64,000 bases of DNA from Burkholderia sp. BCC0506 (GTDB lineage Bacteria > Pseudomonadota > Gammaproteobacteria > Burkholderiales > Burkholderiaceae), in assembly GCF_902833145.1 (NCBI RefSeq), contig NZ_CADFEN010000014.1, positions 1 to 64,000 of the forward strand, read 5' to 3'. The notes below the pieces were generated by a model. The model was not told where the DNA came from and made no database searches. It worked only from the letters and a program-made list of their open reading frames with translations. Shown here piece by piece: positions 20,531-29,792 of the stretch (positions within the stretch are counted from its first letter, which is position 1; the number at the start of each line of letters is the position of its first letter). The position numbers were made by a program, and so were the translations under genes.

Positions 20531-20875
20531 ATGACCGTACCGACCCGTTCGGCGCCTGCTGCGCCACCGCCCGTTCCCGAGCCGCTCGCGCGTGCGCATG
20601 CACGCTACTGGCGCTTCAACGTCGCGCTGATCGCGGTGCTGATGGCGATCGGCTTCGCGGTGTCGTTCATCGTGCCGTTCTTCGGGCCCGCGCTCGCCGG
20701 CGTCCGCTTTGCCGGCTTCAGCCTGCCGTTCTACGTCGGCGCGCAGGGCGCGATTCTCGTCTACCTCGTGCTGATCGTCGTCTACATCGGGCTGATGCAG
20801 CGCGCGGACCGCACGCTGCGCCGCGCGTACGACGAGCATGCGGCACGCGCCGGCCATGCGAACGGCGGGCGCTGA
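20531..20875 (+). CDS. DUF485 family small membrane protein
   Basis: 114 aa with two transmembrane helices (about 34-56 and 70-93) and the DUF485 end pattern (Y-I-G-L-M-Q-R-A-D-R-T-L-R-R-A-Y-D). DUF485 proteins (YjcH in E. coli) are encoded directly before ActP-type acetate/solute symporters, as here (3-bp gap to the symporter). They are thought to assist the transporter; the biochemical role is unknown. The ATG at 20531 lacks a good Shine-Dalgarno; an in-frame TTG at 20516 lies inside the terminator. Confidence 0.8.
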   Translation: MTVPTRSAPAAPPPVPEPLARAHARYWRFNVALIAVLMAIGFAVSFIVPFFGPALAGVRFAGFSLPFYVGAQGAILVYLVLIVVYIGLMQRADRTLRRAYDEHAARAGHANGGR

Positions 20876-20878
20876 TTC

Positions 20879-22894
20879 ATGCTGACGCGTCGACTGATAC
20901 GCGCATACGCGCTCTACACGCTCGGGTTTCTCGGCTTCGTGCTGCTGATGTGGCGGATCGAGCGCGCGACGGGCTCGGGCGTCTGGATCGGCTACGTGTT
21001 CCTGTTCGTGCCGATCGCCGTGTATGCGGTGATCGGCTTGTTGTCGCGCACGTCCGATCTCGTCGAGTACTACGTGGCCGGGCGGCGCGTGCCGTCCGCG
21101 TTCAACGGGATGGCGACGGCGGCCGACTGGCTGTCGGCCGCATCGTTCATCGGCCTGGCCGGCTCGCTCTACGCCACCGGTTACGACGCGCTCGCGTACG
21201 TGATGGGCTGGACGGGCGGATTCTGCCTCGTCGCGTTTCTGCTCGCGCCGTATGTGCGCAAGCTCGCGCGCTACACGATTCCGGATTTTCTCGGCACGCG
21301 TTTTTCGAGCACGGCCGTGCGCGCGCTGGCGGCGGGTGCCGCGATCCTGTGTTCGTTCGTGTACCTCGTCGCCCAGATTCAGGGGATCGGCCTGATCGCG
21401 ACGCGCTTCATCGGCGTCGATTTCGCGATCGGCATCTTCTGCGGGCTCGCGGGCATTCTCGTGTGCTCGTTTCTCGGCGGAATGCGTGCGGTCACGTGGA
21501 CCCAGGTCGCGCAGTACATCATCCTGATCAGCGCGATCCTGATTCCGGTGTCGTTGATCGCGATGAAGAACGGGCTCGGCCCCGTGCCGCAGTTCAATTA
21601 CGGCAAGCTGATGGAGCGGGTCGCGGCGCGCGAGGCGCAGGTGCGCGACGCGCACGACGAGCAGCAGGTGCGCGACGCGTACCGCCGGCAGGCCGCGGCG
21701 ATCCAGACGCGGCTCGACCGTTTGCCGGCGTCGTATGCGGATGCGCGCCGGCATCTCGTCGACCAGCTCGCCGACCTGCGGCGCCACAACGGGCCGCTGC
21801 GCGAGATCAGCCAGCGCGAGCGCGAGCTGGCCGATTTCCCGCGCGATCCGGCGGCGGCGCGCGTGGCGTGGACGCAGGCGCGCGACGACCTGCTCGCGCG
21901 TGCCGAGCCGCCCGTGCCGATGCACGAGCCGTTTCCGGCCGCGAGCGAAGACGAACGCAAGCCGCGCGAGCGGAACTTCCTCGCGCTGCTGCTGTGCCTG
22001 TCGCTGGGCACCGCGAGCCTGCCGCACATCCTGACGCGCTACAACACGACCACGTCGGTCGCGTCGGCACGGCGCTCGGTCGGCTGGACGCTGTTCTTCA
22101 TCGCGCTGTTCTATCTGAGCGTGCCGGTGCTGGCGGTGCTGATCAAATACGAGATCCTCGCGAATCTCGTCGGGCGGCCGTTCGCCGAATTGCCGGCATG
22201 GGTCACGCAATGGCATCACTTCGAACCCGACCTGATCAGCGTCGTCGAGGTGATTCGCGACGGCATCGTGCACTGGTCGGAAATCCAGATGCAGCCGGAC
22301 ATCGTCGTGCTGGCCGCGCCGGAGATCGCGGGGCTGCCGTACGTGGTGTCGGGGTTGATCGCGGCCGGCGCGCTGGCCGCGGCGCTGTCGACCGCGGACG
22401 GGCTGCTGCTGACGATCGCGAACGCGCTGTCGCACGACGTCTATTACTGCATGGTCGCGCCCGATGCGTCGAGCCAGCGGCGCGTGACGATCTCGAAGGT
22501 GTTGCTGCTCGGGGTGGCGCTGTTCGCGTCGTATGTCGCGTCGCTCAATACCGGGAAGATTCTGTTTCTGGTCGGGGCGGCGTTTTCGCTGGCGGCGTCG
22601 AGCTTCTTTCCGGTGCTGGTGCTGGGCGTGTTCTGGAAACGCACGACGACGCGCGGCGCGATCGCCGGGATGGTGACGGGGTTGGCGGTGTGTGTGTACT
22701 ACATCGTGTCGACGTATCCGTTCTTCACGCAACTGACCGGGTTCGCCGGGCGCACGTGGTTCGGGATCGAGCCGATCAGCTCAGGCGTGTTCGGTGTGCC
22801 GGCGGGGTTCGCGGTAGCGATCGTGGTGAGTCTGTGCGACAAGCGGCCGGATGAGTACACGCGGGCGCTGGTGGATTACATTCGGCATCCGTGA
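20879..22894 (+). CDS. Sodium:solute symporter, large ActP-like subfamily
   Basis: 671 aa, about 13 transmembrane helices. N-terminal SSF signatures include Y-Y-V-A-G-R-R-V-P and A-A-D-W-L-S-A-A-S-F-I-G, and S-L-G-T-A-S-L-P-H-I-L-T-R-Y in mid-protein. Between about residues 245 and 355 there is a hydrophilic, charged, helix-forming insert rich in Arg/Glu/Gln (coiled-coil like) that makes the protein longer than E. coli ActP (549 aa). Such long members exist in beta-proteobacteria next to acs and DUF485. Probably imports acetate or other short monocarboxylates with sodium. Confidence 0.88.
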   Translation: MLTRRLIRAYALYTLGFLGFVLLMWRIERATGSGVWIGYVFLFVPIAVYAVIGLLSRTSDLVEYYVAGRRVPSAFNGMATAADWLSAASFIGLAGSLYATGYDALAYVMGWTGGFCLVAFLLAPYVRKLARYTIPDFLGTRFSSTAVRALAAGAAILCSFVYLVAQIQGIGLIATRFIGVDFAIGIFCGLAGILVCSFLGGMRAVTWTQVAQYIILISAILIPVSLIAMKNGLGPVPQFNYGKLMERVAAREAQVRDAHDEQQVRDAYRRQAAAIQTRLDRLPASYADARRHLVDQLADLRRHNGPLREISQRERELADFPRDPAAARVAWTQARDDLLARAEPPVPMHEPFPAASEDERKPRERNFLALLLCLSLGTASLPHILTRYNTTTSVASARRSVGWTLFFIALFYLSVPVLAVLIKYEILANLVGRPFAELPAWVTQWHHFEPDLISVVEVIRDGIVHWSEIQMQPDIVVLAAPEIAGLPYVVSGLIAAGALAAALSTADGLLLTIANALSHDVYYCMVAPDASSQRRVTISKVLLLGVALFASYVASLNTGKILFLVGAAFSLAASSFFPVLVLGVFWKRTTTRGAIAGMVTGLAVCVYYIVSTYPFFTQLTGFAGRTWFGIEPISSGVFGVPAGFAVAIVVSLCDKRPDEYTRALVDYIRHP

Positions 22895-22932
22895 GGGAGC
22901 GGGACCGATGCATCGTGTCGGCGCCCCAAATG

Positions 22933-22970
22933 AAAAGCCCCCTGATTCATAGGGGAAATCAGGGGGGCTT
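22933..22970 (-). terminator. Terminator downstream of the tRNA-like element
   Basis: AAGCCCCC(C)TGATT stem with a 9-base loop and, on the minus strand, a TTTT tail. One base is bulged. It also stands 38 bp after the symporter stop on the plus strand. Confidence 0.65.
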
Positions 22971-22979
22971 CACGTATTC

Positions 22980-23087
22980 TGGCGGAGAGAGGGGGATTCG
23001 CCCACACAAGCGCGGGCCGCGGATTCGCTTGCAGGCGAATCCCTTCGAATCCCCCGCGCAAGCCGAACGATCGGCTTGCTTCTCTCC
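22980..23087 (-). pseudogene. tRNA-Ser-like relic
   Basis: On the minus strand it begins GGAGAGA and ends TCTCTCC-G-CCA, the same acceptor stem, discriminator and CCA as the tRNA-Ser at 23127-23217. A 25-bp identical block covers the 3' arm (22976-23000 versus 23123-23147). The interior is unrelated: no serine anticodon arm, and the T-arm starts normally (CGAATCCCCC) but has lost its partner. Inside are repeated G-A-T-T-C-G elements. It has its own downstream hairpin like the true tRNA. It is probably a decayed or recombined tandem copy. Confidence 0.6.
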
Positions 23088-23095
23088 GGAAACGA

Positions 23096-23120
23096 AAATG
23101 CCCGCTGGCCGCGGGCATTT
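23096..23120 (-). terminator. Terminator of tRNA-Ser
   Basis: AAATGCCCGC / GCGGGCATTT with a 5-base loop, followed by TTTTC on the minus strand. It starts 6 bases after the tRNA 3' end. Confidence 0.85.
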
Positions 23121-23126
23121 GAATTC

Positions 23127-23217
23127 TGGCGGAGAGAGGGGGATTCGAACCCCCGATAGGCGATTAACCTATACACGCTTTCCAGGCGTGCGACTTAAAC
23201 CACTCATCCATCTCTCC
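23127..23217 (-). tRNA. tRNA-Ser (anticodon GGA)
   Basis: 91 nt including an encoded CCA. Acceptor stem GGAGAGA / TCTCTCC, discriminator G. Anticodon loop CTGGAAA gives anticodon GGA, decoding UCC/UCU. A long variable arm (class II) fits serine, and the T-arm reads GGGGG-TTCGAAT-CCCCC. It is transcribed from the minus strand. Confidence 0.96.
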
Positions 23218-23681
23218 GGAAGACCGAGAGTATAGCAAACTCTGGCGGTAGCCCGCCACTCCCTTCCGCGCCCGTCGGAAATTCGTCGCCGACAGCCACA
23301 CCGAGCGCGGATCGCCTTGTGTCGGCTGTCCGCCGACATCGACGACCGGTACGAGCGGTTCGCCACCTTGCACGGTCGCGCGCGGAACGTCGTCTTCTTG
23401 CCGAACACGTCCGTTGCATAGCGGGCGCCGGCTCGTACTGTGTCGCCCGGAACGATGAAGCCGCGTGGCCCGCGTTGCACGCTGCGTCCGGTGCGGCTCG
23501 AGACAACTGGCTGCGCTTCACGGGCGATCGCGCACAACCGCCGAGCGGGCGTCGGGACGACATGCGATCATGCGAAGTCCGTATTCGTCGTGACAAACCG
23601 TGCGCACCGGTTGCGGCTGGTCGAGCCGATCACGACGATGCCCTCCGTCCGCACAGTTCGCTTCAGAAGGAACGCCGCATC
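23218..23681. other. Gene-free stretch between tRNA-Ser and the LysE gene
   Basis: 464 bp. Several short overlapping frames are open on both strands, but none has a ribosome-binding site or recognised motif, and codon use is erratic. Flanking a tRNA, it may be degraded insertion remnants, but nothing identifiable remains. Confidence 0.5.
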
Positions 23682-24311
23682 ATGTCGCTCTCCGCCTTGC
23701 TCGCTTTTGCGCTGATCCTGTCCGTCGGTGTCGCGACGCCCGGGCCGACGGTGTTGCTCGCGATGAGCAACGGTTCGCGATACGGGCTGCGCCACGCGAT
23801 GGTCGGCATGCTCGGCGCCGTCACTGCCGACGTCGTGCTCGTCGCGCTGGTCGGATTCGGCCTCGGCGTGCTGCTCGACGCGTCGGAAACGGCGTTCGTG
23901 ACGCTGAAGCTGCTCGGTGCGGCGTGGCTCGCGTACGTCGGCATCCGGATGCTGATGTCGAGCGGTGGCTCCGCGGTCGAGCAGGCAGACGTACCCGGGA
24001 CGCCCGATCGCCGGAGCGCCTTTCTGAAAAGCTTCTTCGTCGCGATGAGCAACCCGAAGTACTACCTGTTCATGTCCGCGCTGCTGCCGCAGTTCGTCGA
24101 CCGGTCGCACGCGATCGCGCCGCAGTACGCGATCCTCGCGGCGACGATCGTCGCGATCGACGCGATCGGGATGACCGCTTACGCGCTACTCGGCGTGCAT
24201 TCGGTCCGCGTATGGAAGGCTGCGGGGGAGAAGTGGCTGAACCGGGTCAGCGGGTCGTTGCTGCTGATGCTCGCGGGATACGTGGCGCTGTATCGCAAGG
24301 CCGTGCATTGA
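23682..24311 (+). CDS. LysE family translocator
   Basis: 209 aa, about six transmembrane helices. Begins with the LysE/RhtB signature A-T-P-G-P-T-V-L-L-A and G-x-x-x-G-L-R-H-A, and contains the N-P-K-Y-Y-L-F motif in the middle. These proteins export amino acids such as lysine, homoserine or threonine; the substrate is not readable. AAGGAACGCCGCATC precedes the ATG. Upstream in-frame codons were excluded because they lack similarity. Confidence 0.9.
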   Translation: MSLSALLAFALILSVGVATPGPTVLLAMSNGSRYGLRHAMVGMLGAVTADVVLVALVGFGLGVLLDASETAFVTLKLLGAAWLAYVGIRMLMSSGGSAVEQADVPGTPDRRSAFLKSFFVAMSNPKYYLFMSALLPQFVDRSHAIAPQYAILAATIVAIDAIGMTAYALLGVHSVRVWKAAGEKWLNRVSGSLLLMLAGYVALYRKAVH

Positions 24312-24570
24312 CGCGGTGGCGCAGCGGGGAAGCGACGTAGCGTCGTGCCATCCGGACGAGATGACGTCGGCCGAGGATCGGCATTTCAGCGCGACGTTCG
24401 CCGGTATCGACGGACGACGGGCTTCACGATTCGTGACTTGGCGGTGTAGTTCGTCCTGCCCGTATCGGGAATGCAGCGCGTGCGGGAACGACACCGGGAC
24501 GACGCTCGAGGGGCGCGGGACGGGATCGGCCGACTTCGAAAGAATGTGAACGGTCGACTCCGGTTGCGCG
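24312..24570. other. Intergenic region before the vgrG regulatory zone
   Basis: No gene is supported. Together with the following repeat array it forms the 418-bp gap between the LysE gene and vgrG and marks the left edge of the type VI island. No attachment-site repeat was recognised. Confidence 0.4.
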
Positions 24571-24625
24571 CCTGACAAAAAGGATTCTAAATCCTGTCAA
24601 AAATCCGTCGCCAACCTGACAAATT
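24571..24625. promoter_or_regulatory. Three phased direct repeats upstream of vgrG
   Basis: CCTGACAAAAA (24571), CCTGTCAAAAA (24593) and CCTGACAAATT (24615) start exactly 22 bp apart, two helical turns. Between the first two is a perfect inverted repeat AGGATT-CTA-AATCCT (24581-24595). The zone is AT-rich against a GC-rich background. It is a candidate binding site for a regulator of the island. Confidence 0.5.
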
Positions 24626-24729
24626 TGCTATGCTCGCCGAAAACCAGACGGGCGGCACTCCCAGGGCGGACAGCGGGTGTGATTGCCCGCCGAATAACGA
24701 AGTCAAACAAAAATCCTGAGAGTCACGCT

Positions 24730-27507
24730 GTGAATACAGCCGAATTACTACGCACGTTTGCGTCGGGGGTGGTCGATCAGAACAATCGGCCGGTTCGCAT
24801 GAACTGGGGGCCCGCCCAGAAAACGCTCGAGCAGGTGCTCGCGCTCCAGTATGCCGATATCCGCGAAGGATTGATGACGGGCATCGAAGGGCATCTGACC
24901 TGCGTGTCGGCACGGGCCGATCTGCCGATCCGCAGCTTCATCGGGCTGCCGGTCTCCGTCGAGATGACGACCGATCGCGGGCGTCTCCATACCATCAACG
25001 GCATCGTCACCGACGTTCGCGCCGGACAATCGGACGGTTCACTCACCTGCTACCAATTGACGATTCGCGACGTGCTGTCCGTGATGGAGCGGCGCACCAA
25101 TTCGCGGTTGTTTCGGTCCAAGAGCCTGCCCGACATCCTGGGTGTACTGCTTCAGGAATGGCGCCAGCGCAGTTCGGCGCTCGCGGGCGCATTCGAGTTC
25201 GACCTGTCCGGTCTGCAAGCCGAGCGTTACCCCGCGCGTGAACTCACGCGGCAGGTCAACGAGTCGGATGCGCACTTCATCCGGCGGCTGTTGCGACGGG
25301 AGGGAGCGACCGTATTCGTCAAGGCGGGCAAGGCCGGCGAGCGGGCGAGCGGCAATGTGCACGACACGCCCGTTCATACGCTCGTCTTTGCCGACGACCC
25401 GATGAAGTTGCCGCAGACGGCCGCCGGCACCGTCCGCTACCATCGCGACGCCGCCACCGAAGAGCGTGACTCGATCACGCTGTGGGCGACGAGCCGCCGG
25501 TTGATCCCGGGCAAGATCATTCGGCCGACGTGGGACTACAAGAGCGGCCGGATGTCGCAAACCGAGCAGGCGACGATCGTCGATCAGGGCGACGGCGGCA
25601 ACGACCTCGGGCATTTGCTGGCCGACGTCGTCATCGATATCCCGCACGCCGGGGATTCGTCGTCCGATCTCGACCGGATCGGCAAGGACCGGATGCTGGC
25701 GCATGAACTGCGTGCCGAATCGGTCGACGGCGTGAGCAATGTGCGCGATTTGGCCGTCGGCCACTGGTTTGCGCTCGCGGAGCATCCGCAGCTCGACACG
25801 ATGCCGGCCGAACAGCGGCAGTTTGTCGTCACGTCGCTTCATCATTGCGTGCGGAACAACCTGCCGAAGGAACTCAACGAGCGCGCGCAATCGCTGTTCG
25901 CGGCAAGCCGCGTGCTGTTCAACGCGGTGCCGTCCGACGTGAACGGCACGTCGGGCGACGAAGGCGATAGGCGCTACGAGAATACGTTCTCGTGCGTGCG
26001 GCGCGGCGTGCCGCTGACGCCGGCCTACGATCCCCACGTCGACCTGCCGCCCGTGCATCCGATGACGGCCGTCGTCGTCGGGCCGGAGGGCGAGGAGGTG
26101 TTCTGCGATGAAATGGGCCGTATCCGCGTGCGGATCCAGGGGCTGAGCCCGGACGATCATGCGCACGCACAGGGCGCCGGCACGAGCGGCACACCGTCCG
26201 ACAGCGCGCCGGTGCGCGTTGCCTGCGCGCTCGCCGGGCCCGGCTTCGGCGCGAATACGTTGCCGCGCGTCGGCATGGAAGTGCTGATCGGCCATATCGG
26301 CGGCGATCCGGACCGGCTCGTCGTGATGGGCGTGCTGGCCAACGGGCCGAACATGCCGGCGACCTTCAGCCATACCGGCGCGCTGCCGGGCAACCGCTAT
26401 CTTTCCGGCACGAAGACGAAGGAAATCAAGGGGCAGCGGTACAACCAGATCCGCTTCGACGATACGCCCGGGCAGATCAGCAGCCAACTGGCGAGCGAGC
26501 ATGCGTACAGTCAGCTGAATCTCGGCTATCTGACGCAGCCGCGCGACAACGGGCAGGGCGCGGCGCGCGGCGAGGGCGCCGAATTGCGCAGCGATGCGCA
26601 CGTGGCGATTCGCAGCGGCAAGGCGATGCTGATTTCGGCTTGGGAGCGCCTGCGCGCGAGTGACGGGCATCTCGCGCGGGACGAGTATCTGCACCTGATG
26701 CAGGAATGCGTCGAGCTGTTCAAGAGCCTTGGCGACTATGCGGGCCAGCACCAGGGCGTGGCGCTGGATACGCAGCCGCACGATGCACTCGTGACCACGG
26801 TGAAAGGCTGGCCGAATGGCGACGCGTCCGGCGGCGGTGAATCGTCAGGCGCGTCGATGGCCGCGATCGGTATCACCGCGCCGGCCGGCATCAGCATGGC
26901 GACGCCGAAGACCGTGACGACCCATGCAGGCGGCAACGTCGATGTCGTCGCGCAGAACCACCTGCAGTACACGAGCGGGCAGCGGATCAACCTGCAGGCC
27001 GGGCATGGCGTGGCGATGTTCGCGCACAGCGAGGGCGTGTCGGCCATCGCCAACCAGGGGAAAGTGGCGCTGCAGAGCCAGAACGACGACACGCAGATCG
27101 ATTCGGCGAAGAACATCCAGATGACGGCGGGTGGCGGCAAGCTCGCGGGCATGGCCAGCGAGCAGGTCGTGTTCGTGACGTCGGGCGGCGCGTACCTGAA
27201 GCTGCAGGGCGGCGATATCGAGCTCGGGTGTCCGGGGAGTTTCACCGTCAAGTCGGCGTCGCATACGTGGGCCGGGCCGGCGAGCATGAGCGCCGACTTT
27301 CCGAAGTTCGACCAAGGCTCGCTGGGGCGGGTGCCGAAGCTGGTCCGGGCCACGGACGGGCAGCCGGTCGAGGGCATGGAAGCCGAGGTGCGAAAGGCGT
27401 CGGGCGAATTGATCAAGGGGAAGACCGACGCGCAAGGCAAGCTGGCGCCGGTCAGCAGCGACCAGTTCGAACAATTGGCGGTTCGCTTCTTCAAGTCGAG
27501 AACCTGA
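24730..27507 (+). CDS. vgrG: Type VI secretion tip protein VgrG with C-terminal TTR-like extension
   Basis: 925 aa from the GTG at 24730 (M-N-T-A-E-L-L). N-terminal gp27-like region to about 430, gp5 OB-fold at about 440-540 (G-R-I-R-V-R-I-Q-G), the conserved Y-N-Q-I-R-F-D-D, and a DUF2345 region (about 610-830). The final 55-60 residues (R-A-T-D-G-Q-P-V-E-G-M then T-D-A-Q-G-K) look like a transthyretin-like domain. In P. aeruginosa VgrG2b a TTR domain recruits the Tla3 adaptor and Tle3. VgrG forms the needle tip and carries the effector. No structural T6SS genes lie nearby, so this is an orphan vgrG cargo island. Confidence 0.93.
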   Translation: MNTAELLRTFASGVVDQNNRPVRMNWGPAQKTLEQVLALQYADIREGLMTGIEGHLTCVSARADLPIRSFIGLPVSVEMTTDRGRLHTINGIVTDVRAGQSDGSLTCYQLTIRDVLSVMERRTNSRLFRSKSLPDILGVLLQEWRQRSSALAGAFEFDLSGLQAERYPARELTRQVNESDAHFIRRLLRREGATVFVKAGKAGERASGNVHDTPVHTLVFADDPMKLPQTAAGTVRYHRDAATEERDSITLWATSRRLIPGKIIRPTWDYKSGRMSQTEQATIVDQGDGGNDLGHLLADVVIDIPHAGDSSSDLDRIGKDRMLAHELRAESVDGVSNVRDLAVGHWFALAEHPQLDTMPAEQRQFVVTSLHHCVRNNLPKELNERAQSLFAASRVLFNAVPSDVNGTSGDEGDRRYENTFSCVRRGVPLTPAYDPHVDLPPVHPMTAVVVGPEGEEVFCDEMGRIRVRIQGLSPDDHAHAQGAGTSGTPSDSAPVRVACALAGPGFGANTLPRVGMEVLIGHIGGDPDRLVVMGVLANGPNMPATFSHTGALPGNRYLSGTKTKEIKGQRYNQIRFDDTPGQISSQLASEHAYSQLNLGYLTQPRDNGQGAARGEGAELRSDAHVAIRSGKAMLISAWERLRASDGHLARDEYLHLMQECVELFKSLGDYAGQHQGVALDTQPHDALVTTVKGWPNGDASGGGESSGASMAAIGITAPAGISMATPKTVTTHAGGNVDVVAQNHLQYTSGQRINLQAGHGVAMFAHSEGVSAIANQGKVALQSQNDDTQIDSAKNIQMTAGGGKLAGMASEQVVFVTSGGAYLKLQGGDIELGCPGSFTVKSASHTWAGPASMSADFPKFDQGSLGRVPKLVRATDGQPVEGMEAEVRKASGELIKGKTDAQGKLAPVSSDQFEQLAVRFFKSRT

Positions 27508-27530
27508 GCCGAGTCTTCAAGAAAAACAAC

Positions 27531-29792
27531 ATGTTCAACTACAACTTTGCGCAGAACCCGGGCGGGCAACCGTCGACGGACGACCCGTCGCAGACTCCGG
27601 TGGGTGGTGGGCTGGGGACGACGCTGTTCAACCGCAACGACCTCGAGTGCGTGATGCAGATGCCGCTGCCGGGCGTCGTCATTTTCGTGCACGGGGTGAA
27701 TTCGGAAGGGGAATGGTTCCAGGAGGCCGAGAAGGGGCTGTGTGCCGGGTTGAACCGGCGGATGGGGCGTTATGACGATCAGCTGTTCCATTGGGGGCCG
27801 GTGGCCGGGCAGATGACGCCGGTCAGCTATATCGAAAGCCTGACGCCGGACGGCTTCCTGAATCCGGAAATGTCGTCGAAGACGTACATCAAGCCCGATC
27901 CGTCGTTTTCGCCCGTCATCCACTTTCGGTGGGGCTATGCCGCGAATGCGCAGGAGCTGAAGGAGTATGGCGACAAGATCATGCTCAACGAGAAGAATTA
28001 CTGGGGCGGTGGCCCGTTCGCGGGCGGGTGTTCGAGTCTGCCGGATCTGTGGAACGACGGATTGAACGATCGGCTCTTTCTGTGGCTGACCGTTCAGCAC
28101 ATGAACAGCATCGGCAATCGAAAAATCTACTCCACGCCGCCGCGCACTTACGGCGTACTTGGCGCGCTGCGGCTGGCACGCCTGGTCGAGTCGATCCGCA
28201 AACGACAGGCCGACGCGCCGATCACGATCGTGTGCCACAGCCAGGGAAACATGATCGGCCTTGCCGCCGCATTCCTCGGCGACCGGTTGCCCGAGGTGAC
28301 GGATCAGTGGGGCAAGAAAGGGCGCTGCGTCGCCGACACTTATGTGCTCGCCAATCCTCCGTACAGTCTCGTCGAGGCCAACATGACCGACTCATGGGCC
28401 CAGCGCGGAGTGCGCGACAAGAACGGTCACGTGGGGCGCGAGACCTATGTCGCGCGCAAGGAGACGTTGAGGGCGTACTTCGATATCCTGCGTGCCCGGG
28501 CCGAGCTCGAGATGCCTGCGGAGGATCTCGATCGCGCGATGGAAAGCGCGAGACCGTCGAAGGATGGAGGCAAACCGTATAGCGCGGCCAAGGACCGGGA
28601 GGCGCATGGGCTGTACCAGAAAAACACCTATGGAAGAGTGACGCTGTACTGCTGTCCGCACGATCAGGTCATTTCCGCCCTGACCGTTCAGGGGATCGGC
28701 TGGCGCGGGATGAGTATCGATGAAATCAGTGCGACGAACGCGTGGGGCGTTTTTTCGCAACGCGTGTTCGCGTCGAATTTCGAGGTGGGCGGAGAGAGCA
28801 AGCTCTATCGGTACTGGCAGGATGACTGGCGCAAGGACAAGAACCAGAAGGAAGGTTTCTGGTATCCGCCATCACCACCGGCGCGCTATGGTCTTGGACG
28901 AGGCATGCATTCCAATGAAGGGTGGATCGCGAAATTCATCACCCTTGTAACAAGCCCGGCGCTCTATCTATTCAATTTGACGAACATGGCGGTCAATGCC
29001 GATCCGCCCAAAGACTGGGAAATCCCGATTACGGCACCGATGCTCGACAAGGAGACTCGCTTCCTCCCGCAGGCGTTGCGCTATGGCAAACCGTCGGGCG
29101 CTCGCGATGCGCAAGGGAAACCGATCGAGGAAGGACGCTTCAACGAGGGTTACGATCCGCCGTCGGCTGGGCGTGACGCCAACAAGGAGAACAAGCGTGA
29201 TGACGATCCATACGACAACTTCGACGCGAAGTCGGAAAAATTCAAGACCGAGGGCGATGCGCTGAAGGCGCAGGGGGACGCGGCGTCCGAGGCTGCGCAG
29301 CGATACGAGGATCATTCCATTCTCCGGATGGAAGCGCGGAGATCCGGAAATCGCCGCTGGGTCGACAAGAACGGAAATGTGGTCGGGGAGGATAATCCGG
29401 CGTCAGCGAGTGCTGACTATACCGAATGGCGGAACAACGAGATATTCCAGATTCTGAACGGCGGGGACAAGAATAACCCCACTAACCATTCGACCATCAT
29501 GACCAACAAGGATCATGCTGAAAAGGCATTGGCTTACGATGTGGCAATTGGGCTGTGCTATCTGACAGAGATGGATTGGCAGGACCTCAGGATTCAGGCT
29601 GATTGGCGATTTGCCAATAGTCTGGGTGATGAGGGTCAGAATGGTAAGATCGCGGAATACATTTTGACTGGAAAGTGCGATAAATCATTTTTGCAGGATT
29701 GGGTGGTCAAGGATGCTCATGCAAAAATGCCTTCCAAGATACACGACGAGCGAGATGGTGGATTTTTCATGAAGCTTGGAGGCATTTTATGA
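27531..29792 (+). CDS. tle3: Type VI secretion lipase effector, Tle3-like (DUF3274)
   Basis: 753 aa, 23 bp after vgrG. Alpha/beta hydrolase features: I-F-V-H-G-V-N-S-E-G oxyanion region (about 51-60) and the nucleophile elbow C-H-S-Q-G-N with Ser237. The large size and the later Y-C-C-P-H-D-Q-V segment fit Tle3 phospholipases, which attack bacterial membranes after injection into the periplasm. No signal peptide, as expected for a T6SS cargo. The C-terminal third (from about 555) is hydrophilic and its DNA is AT-richer. Its stop overlaps the next start codon (ATGA), so toxin and adaptor are translationally coupled. Confidence 0.85.
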   Translation: MFNYNFAQNPGGQPSTDDPSQTPVGGGLGTTLFNRNDLECVMQMPLPGVVIFVHGVNSEGEWFQEAEKGLCAGLNRRMGRYDDQLFHWGPVAGQMTPVSYIESLTPDGFLNPEMSSKTYIKPDPSFSPVIHFRWGYAANAQELKEYGDKIMLNEKNYWGGGPFAGGCSSLPDLWNDGLNDRLFLWLTVQHMNSIGNRKIYSTPPRTYGVLGALRLARLVESIRKRQADAPITIVCHSQGNMIGLAAAFLGDRLPEVTDQWGKKGRCVADTYVLANPPYSLVEANMTDSWAQRGVRDKNGHVGRETYVARKETLRAYFDILRARAELEMPAEDLDRAMESARPSKDGGKPYSAAKDREAHGLYQKNTYGRVTLYCCPHDQVISALTVQGIGWRGMSIDEISATNAWGVFSQRVFASNFEVGGESKLYRYWQDDWRKDKNQKEGFWYPPSPPARYGLGRGMHSNEGWIAKFITLVTSPALYLFNLTNMAVNADPPKDWEIPITAPMLDKETRFLPQALRYGKPSGARDAQGKPIEEGRFNEGYDPPSAGRDANKENKRDDDPYDNFDAKSEKFKTEGDALKAQGDAASEAAQRYEDHSILRMEARRSGNRRWVDKNGNVVGEDNPASASADYTEWRNNEIFQILNGGDKNNPTNHSTIMTNKDHAEKALAYDVAIGLCYLTEMDWQDLRIQADWRFANSLGDEGQNGKIAEYILTGKCDKSFLQDWVVKDAHAKMPSKIHDERDGGFFMKLGGIL

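Noticed and set aside
20519-22732. 737-codon minus-strand frame under the symporter
   Set aside because: Arg/His/Gln-rich shadow of a well-supported membrane protein gene.
23164-23596. Overlapping minus-strand frames in the tRNA-LysE gap
   Set aside because: Fragments look slightly protein-like but shift frame, lack ribosome-binding sites and match nothing recognised.
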